Assembly: GCA_002724315.1 (NCBI GenBank)
Contig: PBOJ01000029.1
Span: 5,812 to 40,809 of the forward strand
Source of the DNA: Planctomycetaceae bacterium
GTDB taxonomy: Bacteria; Planctomycetota; Planctomycetia; Planctomycetales; Planctomycetaceae
Length of the DNA stretch: 34,998 bases
Reading direction: 5' to 3'
Positions 7,031 to 15,417 of the stretch are shown here, in pieces. Every line of letters starts with the position of its first letter. The first letter of the stretch is position 1. The notes beneath the pieces are model-generated. The model saw only the letters and a list, made by a program, of their open reading frames with translations, had not been told where the DNA came from and did not search any database. A program made the translations under genes and the position numbers.

Positions 7031-8677
7031 ATGCGAGTCGACCAGGCCATCGCCGAGATCCTCAAGCGCGAGGGCGTTGAACAGATTTTCCTGTTCCCCT
7101 TCACACCCATTCTCGAGGCCGTTTCGGAAGCCGGCATCCGTCCGATCGTCGCCCGACAGGAACGGGTGGCCGAGAACATGGCCGACGGATTCTCGCGGGT
7201 CAGCAACGGAAAGAAGATCGGCACGATCACCGTGCAGCAGGCCGCCGGAGCCGAGAACGCGTTCGCCGGCATCGCTCACGCCTACACCGATTCGAGCCCC
7301 GTCCTGTTTCTGCCCGGCGGCATGAACAGAATGGAGTCGGGGACACCTCCCAGCTTCAACGCCGTTCCCAATTTCCAGGCCACCACCAAGTGGGCCGACC
7401 AGCTGCTGACGGCCGATTCGCTGACACAACGCATGCGGCGGGCGTTCACCGCGCTGAGAACCGGACGGCCGGGCCCCGTGATGCTCGAGATCCCCACCGA
7501 CGTGGCCGTCGAGGAGATCTCCGGCGAACTCGACTACACTCCCGTCCCCGCGGCCCGGGCCGGTGTCGATCCTGACGCGGTTCGCGATGCGGCGAAGTTG
7601 CTGCTGGCTGCCGAGAGACCGATGATCTGGGCCGGACAGGGCGTGCTCTATGGCGAGGCGACCACGGAAATGACCGCCGTGGCCGAGTTCCTGGGCGCAC
7701 CGGTGATGACCACCCTGCTGGGCAAAAGTGCTTTCGACGAGACCCATCCCCTGGCACTGGGTGCCGGGTCCCACAGTTGCACCGACATGTCGCTGGACTA
7801 CCTGGATCGCTGTGACGCGATCCTGGCCCTGGGCAGCAGCCTCACACGCTCGGTCTTTGCCCCAGACATCCCGACCGGCAAGCGAATCGTCCACAACACG
7901 GTCGATCCCCGGGACCTCAACAAGCACTACATCGCCGATGTTCCGCTGCTGGGAGACTGCCGACTGGCGGCCGTCGCCCTGCTCGAAGAACTCAAGAGCC
8001 AGTTGGGCAACGAGGACGGACGACCCGAACGTGCCGAGGTCGAAGCGCACGTGGCGGGAACGACCGCCGCCTGGGACGCTCGTTACGCCGCAAAGTTCAC
8101 CACCGACGACACCCCGCTGAACCCCTACCGGGTGATGGCCGATTTCATCGCGGTCACCGATCCGGCCCAGACGATCGTCACTCACGATTCGGGCAACCCC
8201 CGTGATCAGCTGATGCCGATCTACAAGTCGACCACCCCCCGCGGCTACCTGGGCTGGGGTCACTCGACCCAACTGGGATTCGGGCTCGGAGCAATCATGG
8301 GCGCCAAGCTGGCTGAACCCGGAAAGCTCTGCGCCAACTTCATGGGCGACGCGGCGATCGGGATGGTGGGGATGGACATCGAGACGGCCGTTCGCGAGGA
8401 GATCCCGATCCTGACGGTGGTGCTGAAGAATTCGGCGATGGGCAACTACGAGAAACACATCCCGATCTCGGTCGAGAAATACGGCACCAAGTACCTGACC
8501 GGTGACTACGCCGACCTCGCCCGGTCACTGGGGGCCCACGGAGAACGGGTCGAGCAGCCCGGCGACATCCGTGCGGCCTACGAACGAGCCATCGCGGCCA
8601 CACGGGAAGGACAACCGGCGTTGCTCGAGTTCATCACCTGCGAGGAACCCGACATGGCGATTCCGCCGCGGGCCTGA
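7031..8677 (+). CDS. Thiamine-diphosphate-dependent enzyme (acetolactate synthase / 2-oxoacid decarboxylase family)
   Basis: A 548-residue three-domain ThDP enzyme. The Pyr domain carries the catalytic glutamate, Glu44, in ARQERVAENMADG. A central domain follows, then the PP domain with the cofactor motif starting GDAAIGMVGMDIETA and ending VVLKNSAMGNYEK. Both ends of that motif are variant (GDA for GDG, NS for NN). The family includes acetolactate synthase, benzoylformate, phenylpyruvate and sulfopyruvate decarboxylases and oxalyl-CoA decarboxylase. The specific reaction cannot be assigned. Placed divergently from an aldehyde oxidoreductase operon, it could decarboxylate a 2-oxoacid to the aldehyde which that enzyme oxidises. 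The ATG at 7031 has AGGA about 10 bases upstream, and homology begins at MRVDQAIAEIL. Confidence 0.85.
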   Translation: MRVDQAIAEILKREGVEQIFLFPFTPILEAVSEAGIRPIVARQERVAENMADGFSRVSNGKKIGTITVQQAAGAENAFAGIAHAYTDSSPVLFLPGGMNRMESGTPPSFNAVPNFQATTKWADQLLTADSLTQRMRRAFTALRTGRPGPVMLEIPTDVAVEEISGELDYTPVPAARAGVDPDAVRDAAKLLLAAERPMIWAGQGVLYGEATTEMTAVAEFLGAPVMTTLLGKSAFDETHPLALGAGSHSCTDMSLDYLDRCDAILALGSSLTRSVFAPDIPTGKRIVHNTVDPRDLNKHYIADVPLLGDCRLAAVALLEELKSQLGNEDGRPERAEVEAHVAGTTAAWDARYAAKFTTDDTPLNPYRVMADFIAVTDPAQTIVTHDSGNPRDQLMPIYKSTTPRGYLGWGHSTQLGFGLGAIMGAKLAEPGKLCANFMGDAAIGMVGMDIETAVREEIPILTVVLKNSAMGNYEKHIPISVEKYGTKYLTGDYADLARSLGAHGERVEQPGDIRAAYERAIAATREGQPALLEFITCEEPDMAIPPRA

Positions 8678-8688
8678 TCAGCGGCGGA

Positions 8689-8701
8689 CCGTGCCGCACG
8701 G
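8689..8701. terminator. Hairpin between convergent genes
   Basis: CCGTG and CACGG pair around a CCG loop in the 59-base gap between the ThDP enzyme and a convergent DUF1501 gene. The stem reads the same from both sides and could end transcription from either, but neither side has a T-run. Confidence 0.3.
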
Positions 8702-8736
8702 CAACGTGATGTCCGAGATGCTGACCTGCCCCCTGG

Positions 8737-10191
8737 CTAGGACAGCAGTTCGTCCACCACGCGAGCCCCGGTCACTTCCGGATCGGTCAGTCGCTCGGGA
8801 CGTCCGCTGTGACGAAACGTGAGACGATGGTGATCCAGGCCCAGCTGTTGCAACACGGTCGCATGCAGGTCAGCCACGCTGACACGATCCTCGACCGCCG
8901 CGTACCCGAAGTCGTCGGTCCCGCCGTGAACGTGACCGCCGCGAAATCCGCCGCCGGCCATCCACAGGCTGAACGCGTTCCGGTTGTGGTCCCGCCCGTC
9001 CTTCGCCTCCGAGATCGGCAACCGACCAAACTCGCCGGCCCACATCACGATCACGTCATCGAGCAGCCCTCGCCGCTTCAGGTCCTTGACCAGCGCCGCG
9101 CTGGGCTGGTCGGTCTGTCGGCAGATGCTGGGCAGGTCCCTGGGCAGGTTGTTGTGGTTGTCCCACGGCTGGAAACTGGGAGAGACCGGCGGAAACACCT
9201 GCACGAACCGGACACCGGCCTCGACCAGCCGCCGGGCCATCAGCACCCGCGATCCGTAGGCCGCGGTGACCGGGTTGTCCAGGCCGTACAACGACCGTGT
9301 CTCCTGTGACTCCTGCTTCAGGTCCAGTGCCGAGGAAGCGGCCAACTGCATCCTGGCGGCCAGTTCATAATTCTGGATCCTCGCCTCCAGTTCACTCTCT
9401 CGGGGATAGCGTCGCTGGTGACGGCGGTTCAGCTTCGCCAACAGATCCAGCGAACGACGTCGACCCGACGGGCTGGTTCCGGACTGCGGGGACAGGTAAT
9501 GCACCACGTCACCGGTGCTGTTGAACTCGGTTCCCTGGTAAACCGCCGGCAGCCAGCCGCTGGACCAGACCATCTTTCCGGACGTGTTGTAGCCCTTGGG
9601 ACTCCTCAGCACGACGTAGCCGGGCAGGTCATCCCGTTCGGTACCCAGTCCGTAGCAAATCCACGACCCCATCGCCGGTCGCCCGGGAAAGGTCTTCCCT
9701 GTCTGGAACATGTTGATCGCAAACGGGTGGTTGTTGTGCCCGGTGTGCATCGAACGGACCAGGCAGATGTCGTCGGCGATCGAGGAGGTGTGTGGAATCA
9801 GCTCGCCCAGCCGCATCCCGCACTCCCCCGCCTCGTAAAACGCATACGGCGATTTCAACAGGACGTTGTTGTTGTCCAGTTGGAAGGTCTCGATCTCCTG
9901 GCTGGGGACCTTGCCGTGCTGGCGGGTCAGTTCCGGCTTCTCGTCGAAGAGGTCCATCTGGGACGGACCCCCGTTCTGGAACAGCTGGATCACCGCACGG
10001 GCCCTGGGTTGGGCGTGTCCCGGGCGAGGAACCAGGTCCCGGGGTTCATCCCCGGCAGCCAGCAACCCGTCCCGATCCAGCATCCCGGCCAGGGCCAGGG
10101 TGCCGAAACCGGCCCCCGCTTCAGCCAGCATACGCCGCCGTGTTCCCGGGACGGCTGGCAAGGACGGTGAATCACTCACGGCCGTCTCCAT
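8737..10191 (-). CDS. DUF1501 family protein (second copy), paired with a PSD1 cytochrome
   Basis: A 484-residue DUF1501 protein. The N-terminus has a Tat-like TRRRMLAEAGAGFGTLALAGML. The family core follows: VIQLFQNGGPSQMDLFDEKPEL, RSMHTGHNNHPFAINMFQTG, VLMARRLVEAGVRFVQV, MWAGEFGRLP, GRDHNRNAFSLWMAGGGFRGG and a closing HATVLQQLGLDHHRLTFRHSGRPERLTD. This last block marks the subgroup paired with DUF1549/DUF1553 proteins, and here the paired gene lies 52 bases upstream on the same strand. The start at 10191 precedes the Tat leader; upstream extensions have no family similarity. The pair is presumed to act outside the cytoplasm, perhaps on polysaccharide, but the substrate is unproven. Confidence 0.87.
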   Translation of the reverse strand: METAVSDSPSLPAVPGTRRRMLAEAGAGFGTLALAGMLDRDGLLAAGDEPRDLVPRPGHAQPRARAVIQLFQNGGPSQMDLFDEKPELTRQHGKVPSQEIETFQLDNNNVLLKSPYAFYEAGECGMRLGELIPHTSSIADDICLVRSMHTGHNNHPFAINMFQTGKTFPGRPAMGSWICYGLGTERDDLPGYVVLRSPKGYNTSGKMVWSSGWLPAVYQGTEFNSTGDVVHYLSPQSGTSPSGRRRSLDLLAKLNRRHQRRYPRESELEARIQNYELAARMQLAASSALDLKQESQETRSLYGLDNPVTAAYGSRVLMARRLVEAGVRFVQVFPPVSPSFQPWDNHNNLPRDLPSICRQTDQPSAALVKDLKRRGLLDDVIVMWAGEFGRLPISEAKDGRDHNRNAFSLWMAGGGFRGGHVHGGTDDFGYAAVEDRVSVADLHATVLQQLGLDHHRLTFRHSGRPERLTDPEVTGARVVDELLS

Positions 10192-10243
10192 CGAACCACT
10201 CTTTCTTCCGGCTTGGTCGCCACAACCTGGCAGCAACAGGGGG

Positions 10244-13200
10244 TCAGGGAACATACAGAAATTCGTTGGTGCACAGCAGCATCTGACAGAGATCTCGTAA
10301 TGCGTCCTTTCCGCTCTCATCGGCCGACTGCTCGGCCAGGAAACGACGGCAGGCATCCCGTTCTCCGCCATCCGGTTCGCGAGACAACGCCAACCGATAA
10401 GCCCAACGGATCTGCGCGACGGGATCACCCTTCGACTGTCGTCGGACCCTGTCGGCCATGGCCGCGGCCTGGTCGACCACGAACTGGCTGTTGAGCAGGG
10501 CCAGCGACTGCAACACCGTCGCCGACTGGGGCCGCTTGGTGCAATTGACCGGAACCACCGGGGAATCGAACAGTTCCAGGAACCTCAGTGGGTAGACCCG
10601 GCGGGCCAGCAGGTAGACGCTGCGACGGTTGACGCTGGTCGGCATCGGCCCCGGCTTGACCGTCGACAGGCCGTTGGTGGGAGTCGTCAGCATCACCGGC
10701 TTGCCTCCCGGAGTCGGATCGAGCCGGCCCGAAACCGCCAGCACCGAATCCCGAACAATCTCCGCCTCGATCCGCCGCAGGTTGGCTCTCCACAACAGAC
10801 GATTGGCCGGATCCACGGCCACCGCACGGCCTTCATCGGTCGGATCGCGGAACGACGCCTGGCGGTAGGTTGTCGACGTCATGATGCGACGGTGCAGGTG
10901 CTTGAGACTCCAGCCGTGCTCAACGAAATCGACGCTCAGCCAGTCGAGCAACTCCGGGTGACTGGGTCGATCGCCATTGAGCCCGAAATTGCCCGGAGTC
11001 GCGACAATGCCGGTACCGAAGTGGTGGTGCCACGCACGGTTGACGATCACCCGAGCCGTCAACGGGTGATCCGGGCGGGTCATCCAGCGAGCCAGCGACA
11101 GTCGGCGGCCACTGCTGCCCGATCGGGCATCCTTCGGACGGGTCGCTGACTCGGCCCGGTCGGTCGACAACACCTCGAGGAATCCCGGAACGATCGATAT
11201 CCCCGGCTTGTTCCACTCACCCCGCCGCAACATCCTCGACGGCGAGTCCGTGCCCACATCCCACAGGGCCTGGATCTTCCCGTAACTCTTCCGGGTCACA
11301 CCCAGTTCGGCCACCTGCCGCTTCAAGTCAGCCACGCGAGCGACCACATCGGCCTGACCGGGGCTCTTCTTCGCAGCCGCCTCGGCGCCCTTCAACGTGT
11401 CGCCAAGCACCTTGAGCCGAGCGGCGACCGACGCGTTGTGAGTGTCGATCTCGGTCTTCTCCGCACTCGAAACCGTGTTCAGGAACCGGTCCTGGGGCTT
11501 CTTCCAGTCGTGGACATTCATCGCGGGCTCGAAACAGGCCATGAAGCGATAGAAATCACGCTGCGGAATCGGGTCATACTTGTGGCTGTGACACCGAGCA
11601 CATTCCAGGGTCAATCCCAACAGGCTCGAGGACACGGTTTTCATCACGTCAAACAGGACGTCGTAGCGTTCCTTGACCCCGTACTGTGCCTCGCTGGTCG
11701 GATCCTCGACGTTGCGGAGAAACCCGGTCGCGATCAATTTCTGCTGCACCTCGGGCGTCCACCGCTTCAACTTGTCCCACGCCACCAGTTCATCACCGGC
11801 AAGTTGCTCGGTGACGAACTGGTCCCAGGGCATGTCCAGGTTGTGAGCCGAGATGCAGTAATCCCGGTACCGCCACATGCCCTCGTTGAAGTAGATCGTC
11901 GCCGCATCCCCGTCGAAGAGTCGCACGTCCACGTAACCGGCCGCGTCCATCCAATGACGTCCCCACCGTTCGCCGTACTGGGGATGAGCCAGGAGTCGGT
12001 CGATCAACCGGGCAAACGCCCCGGGGCGATCATCGGAGAGGAACGACTGCAGCATTTGCGGTGATGGCGGCAGCCCCAGCAGGTCCAAACTGGCACGTCG
12101 CAGCAACGCCGACTTTTCGGCATCGTCGGCGAACCCCAACCGCCTGGCTTCGAGCCGGCCCAGGACGAACGCATCGACCGGCGACCGGACACGGTGGGCA
12201 GCCTTCACCTGCGGCGGCCGACTCCGTTTGGGTTTCCGGAACGCCCAGTGCTTCCGGTCTTCATCGGTCACCAGGCTCAGCGGTGCCACATCCCCGGGAT
12301 CCACGTCGGCCGGCGCACCGAACAGAATCCAGCTCCTGAGCATCGCCCGCTCGGTGTCACTCAGTTTCTTTTCCCCCTTGGGAGGCATCTCACCCGAATC
12401 GACCAAGTGCATCAGGAAGCTCAATTCCGGCTTCCCACGGACGATCGCCGGTCCGCTCTCGCCGCCGGCGAGCAAACCGGCCAGTGTCCGCAGATCGAGG
12501 CGAGATTCGGGCGAGTCCTTGCCATGGCAGCCAACACAATGCTTCGCCAGCAACGGCCGAATCGACTTCTCGTAACTCGGCGCGTCGGGCACCTTGGCGC
12601 CGTGAACGGTCAGGTTGGCAACCAGCCGCGTGGCGTCACCGTGGTGCGGAGTGCCGGAACCGTCGGCCAGCGAATCGGCGATGAAATAGACGAAATCCCC
12701 TGGCCGGACCACCAGGTCCTTGAGATGAAACCGGCCGTGTTCGCTGGGAGTCCCGAAGTCCGATCGCCCATGGGCCAACGACACGCCCTTGAACCCCGTC
12801 ACGAGATCCGGCGCCGTTCCTCGCTGCACATACCAGTTGATCTGGGAATTCTTGCCGCAGCAGGTCTGGGCATGCTGAAACTCACCGCGTATCTCCAGTC
12901 GGCCCGACACGGGGCTTCGCCAGCCGATGACAATCGCGTGGTCCGGACCGGGTGCGATAACCACGTCACCGGACCGGAATTCGACTCCGACGTTCTGGGC
13001 CGCTGTGTAGCGACCGGCAAACGGTGCCAATGCAGGTCTCAGCTTGAAGGTCCACGCGTGGATCGGAGCATCGAACAGCCGGTCACCTCGGAGCTTCAGC
13101 AGCGCATACCGACCGTCACGATGCCAAGTCCGTGAAGCAATCGGGCCGGTCGAACGAGTGGTCCGCAGCAAGTGCCAGACCGCCAAGTGCCCGAAGAGAT

Positions 13201-13375
13201 CCGGCTGGGGATTCTTCGATCCCTTTTCCGCCCGCAGTTGCCGTCCCAAAGACCAGGTCAACGACTGGGAACCCGACCGACCGGTTGCCCGCTTCGATTC
13301 CTCGGCCTGGACCGACATGCAGAACACCGTCAGCACGATCGAACACAAGGCGGCAGCTTGCAGGACGGTTTTCAT
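10244..13375 (-). CDS. PSD1-type planctomycete cytochrome c (DUF1549/DUF1553) with an extra N-terminal domain
   Basis: A 1043-residue exported protein. Residues 1-24 are a signal peptide (MKTVLQAAALCSIVLTVFCM). Residues about 25-265 form a beta-rich domain that I cannot assign. It contains GWRSPVSGRLEIRGEFQHAQ and GDFVYFIADSLADGSGTPHHG, and its layout recalls a carbohydrate-binding module. A cytochrome c domain follows, with CVGCH at 280-284 as heme site and Met330 in GEMPP as likely axial ligand. DUF1549 begins around HRVRSPVDAFVLGRLE and includes HPQYGERWGRHWMDAAGY and LTLECARCHSHKYDPIPQRDFY. The C-terminal DUF1553 contains LARWMTRPDHPLTARVIVNRAWHHHFG. The second CxxCH in DUF1549 (CARCH) is a family feature. 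It forms a gene pair with the DUF1501 gene just downstream. Confidence 0.9.
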   Translation of the reverse strand: MKTVLQAAALCSIVLTVFCMSVQAEESKRATGRSGSQSLTWSLGRQLRAEKGSKNPQPDLFGHLAVWHLLRTTRSTGPIASRTWHRDGRYALLKLRGDRLFDAPIHAWTFKLRPALAPFAGRYTAAQNVGVEFRSGDVVIAPGPDHAIVIGWRSPVSGRLEIRGEFQHAQTCCGKNSQINWYVQRGTAPDLVTGFKGVSLAHGRSDFGTPSEHGRFHLKDLVVRPGDFVYFIADSLADGSGTPHHGDATRLVANLTVHGAKVPDAPSYEKSIRPLLAKHCVGCHGKDSPESRLDLRTLAGLLAGGESGPAIVRGKPELSFLMHLVDSGEMPPKGEKKLSDTERAMLRSWILFGAPADVDPGDVAPLSLVTDEDRKHWAFRKPKRSRPPQVKAAHRVRSPVDAFVLGRLEARRLGFADDAEKSALLRRASLDLLGLPPSPQMLQSFLSDDRPGAFARLIDRLLAHPQYGERWGRHWMDAAGYVDVRLFDGDAATIYFNEGMWRYRDYCISAHNLDMPWDQFVTEQLAGDELVAWDKLKRWTPEVQQKLIATGFLRNVEDPTSEAQYGVKERYDVLFDVMKTVSSSLLGLTLECARCHSHKYDPIPQRDFYRFMACFEPAMNVHDWKKPQDRFLNTVSSAEKTEIDTHNASVAARLKVLGDTLKGAEAAAKKSPGQADVVARVADLKRQVAELGVTRKSYGKIQALWDVGTDSPSRMLRRGEWNKPGISIVPGFLEVLSTDRAESATRPKDARSGSSGRRLSLARWMTRPDHPLTARVIVNRAWHHHFGTGIVATPGNFGLNGDRPSHPELLDWLSVDFVEHGWSLKHLHRRIMTSTTYRQASFRDPTDEGRAVAVDPANRLLWRANLRRIEAEIVRDSVLAVSGRLDPTPGGKPVMLTTPTNGLSTVKPGPMPTSVNRRSVYLLARRVYPLRFLELFDSPVVPVNCTKRPQSATVLQSLALLNSQFVVDQAAAMADRVRRQSKGDPVAQIRWAYRLALSREPDGGERDACRRFLAEQSADESGKDALRDLCQMLLCTNEFLYVP

Positions 13376-13448
13376 CACGGCACCATTGTAGCTGTGCGGC
13401 CGACTTGGCGCATACCATCTCCGGTTACTCACTCCAAGAGCTTCAACC

Positions 13449-14597
13449 ATGTCACCAGCATCTGACAACGCCCTCACCCGCCGCCGGTTTCTCCAGGCTT
13501 CGACCGTGGCCGCGGCCACCACCGCAGTCACCGCCACCACCGGGGCGGCCAAGCCCAAGTCGGGACCGAAGGTGCGAACGGTGCTCGGCCCCGTCGACGC
13601 CTCCGAGCTGGGAGTGACGTTGATGCACGAGCACGCCCCGGCCATCGACTGGGCCGAGTTGTTCGAGATCGACCCGAACCCGATCGCACCGGTCCGCAAG
13701 CAGATGCTGGATTTCACCGTCAAACTGCTGGATCGCTTCCACCAGACGCTGGGCACCGGACAGGGCCCCGGGGCGATCGTCGAATGCACGCCGATCCGGG
13801 TCGGCCGGTACCCGAAACTGCTGGTCGAACTCGCCAAGAAAACTCCCGTTCACGTGATCGCCTGTACGGGATTCTGGTGCGAGGCCATGGCCCCGCAGCA
13901 CCCGTGGGCACTGGCCCTGGGTCGCAAGCGGGACGGAATCAAACGGATCGCCAGGCTGTATATCCGCGAGATCACCCGAGGAATGGAGGATCCGTACGGC
14001 GACTGGGGAGAGGACTTCACCAAAGTTCCGGTGGGAATCATCAAGTGTGCCACCAGCACCTACCTGCGTCCGAGCGAACGGCGGTGCCACATCGCCGCGG
14101 CGATCGCCAGCCGCGAAACCGGATGCCCGATCACCACGCACACCACCGACGGGGGTGGCCTGGAAGAAGCCCAGTTGTTCCTCAAGCACCGGGCCCAGCC
14201 CGGCAAGGTCATCATCGGCCACCAGGGCAACCTCGATGACCGCACCGAGAGCGAATCCCACGAGTACCATCGGCGGCTGGTCGGCATGGGCTGCAACGTC
14301 CAGTTCGACCGCGTGGGTCACGCCGAGAAGTACGGCAACAAGAAGATCGCCCGGCAGGTCAAGGCCCTGGTCGATTCGGGACACGTCAAGCAGGTCTACT
14401 TCAGCCACGACAACGGGCCCTACTTCAACGATGACTACACGGGTGCCAAGGGCACCGGCAAGGAGTGGAAGATCACCGAGAGCGACTACACGGTTGTGAC
14501 CACGGGACTGGTTCAGGAGATGAAGAAACTGGGCATCACCGACAAGCAAATCCACACGATGCTGGTGGAGAACCCTCAGCGGGTACTTGCCTTCTGA
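13449..14597 (+). CDS. Tat-exported phosphotriesterase-like metal-dependent hydrolase
   Basis: A 382-residue TIM-barrel protein of the phosphotriesterase (PHP/PTE) branch of the amidohydrolase superfamily. All expected metal ligands are visible: His60 and His62 (MHEHAP), Lys199 in GIIKCAT (the carbamylated bridging lysine), His231 (TTHTTD), His258 (IGHQGNLDD) and Asp321 (SHDNG). The active site therefore looks complete. The N-terminus carries a twin-arginine leader (TRRRFLQAS followed by an Ala/Thr-rich stretch), so the folded metalloenzyme is probably exported by Tat. Family members are lactonases, esterases or phosphotriesterases; the substrate here cannot be told. It is first in a tight operon, with its stop codon 4 bases before the methyltransferase start. 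Confidence 0.87.
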   Translation: MSPASDNALTRRRFLQASTVAAATTAVTATTGAAKPKSGPKVRTVLGPVDASELGVTLMHEHAPAIDWAELFEIDPNPIAPVRKQMLDFTVKLLDRFHQTLGTGQGPGAIVECTPIRVGRYPKLLVELAKKTPVHVIACTGFWCEAMAPQHPWALALGRKRDGIKRIARLYIREITRGMEDPYGDWGEDFTKVPVGIIKCATSTYLRPSERRCHIAAAIASRETGCPITTHTTDGGGLEEAQLFLKHRAQPGKVIIGHQGNLDDRTESESHEYHRRLVGMGCNVQFDRVGHAEKYGNKKIARQVKALVDSGHVKQVYFSHDNGPYFNDDYTGAKGTGKEWKITESDYTVVTTGLVQEMKKLGITDKQIHTMLVENPQRVLAF

Positions 14598-14601
14598 TCC
14601 G

Positions 14602-15414
14602 ATGCCCGTCTTCCCGGTGGAATCGCTGGATGACCCACGGATCGAGATCTACCGCAATCTCCGGTCAACCAACCGCACGCGCGACCTGGGGATGATGGTC
14701 GCCGAGAGCGACCGGGTGGTGCGGCGGATGATCGACAGCGAGTGCGAGATGGTCTCGCTGCTGGTCAGTGACCGAAAGCTCGAGAAGTGCACTGGCTGGA
14801 TCCCCCGCGACCTGCCTGTTTACGTGCTCTCCGAAAGCGACGCCAGCCAACTGGTTGGCTTCGATTTTCACGCCGGATTACTGGGATGTGCACTCCGCCC
14901 TCCCTCACCGCTGCTCGACGAACTCGTCGACAGTGACCGGGCGGTGCAGACCCTTGTGGCGTGCCCGGGCGTCACCGACCCCCAGAACCTGGGAGTGATC
15001 GTCCGCCTGGCAACCGCCTTCGGTGCCGACGGACTGCTGGCCGACAACGCCACGGCCGACCCGTTCTCCAGGCGGGCACTCCGCGTTTCAACCGGTTCGG
15101 CTCTCAAGTTGCCGATCCGGCACTGCGAAGACCTCGCCGCCGACATCGACCGACTCCGACGAGAGTGGGGATTTGAGACCGCCGGTGCGATACTGGACAC
15201 GACGGCGATCCCGCTGTCGGAGGTCAAGCGGCCGGGACGATTGATCCTGATGCTGGGAAACGAAACCAGCGGACTCAGCGACGAGTTGACCGGCCTGTGT
15301 GATCACCGCTGGACCATTCCGATGACCGGACTGGTCGACTCGATCAATGTCTCGGTCGCGGCCGGCATTTTCCTGCACACGATCTTTGAACAGGGACGAC
15401 GACTGGAACCCTAG
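14602..15414 (+). CDS. SpoU (TrmH/RlmB) family RNA 2'-O-methyltransferase
   Basis: A 270-residue SPOUT-class enzyme that would transfer methyl from S-adenosylmethionine to a ribose 2'-OH in rRNA or tRNA. The N-terminal part (about 1-100) is the substrate-binding domain, with DLGMMVAESDRVVRRMI. The C-terminal trefoil-knot domain carries the three SpoU motifs: DPQNLGVIVRLATAFGADGLL, LILMLGNETSGLSDEL and IPMTGLVDSINVSVAAGIFLH. The exact target nucleotide is not predictable. The ATG at 14602 lies 4 bases after the previous stop; a TTG at 14589 in frame is a poorer alternative. It ends 3 bases before the next gene, so the three genes are almost certainly cotranscribed. Confidence 0.88.
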   Translation: MPVFPVESLDDPRIEIYRNLRSTNRTRDLGMMVAESDRVVRRMIDSECEMVSLLVSDRKLEKCTGWIPRDLPVYVLSESDASQLVGFDFHAGLLGCALRPPSPLLDELVDSDRAVQTLVACPGVTDPQNLGVIVRLATAFGADGLLADNATADPFSRRALRVSTGSALKLPIRHCEDLAADIDRLRREWGFETAGAILDTTAIPLSEVKRPGRLILMLGNETSGLSDELTGLCDHRWTIPMTGLVDSINVSVAAGIFLHTIFEQGRRLEP

Positions 15415-15417
15415 AAC

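Noticed and set aside
13385..13390. TACAAT -10-like box just upstream of the PSD1 gene on the minus strand
   Set aside because: No adequate -35 at the right spacing, and the start site would fall only a few bases before the ATG.
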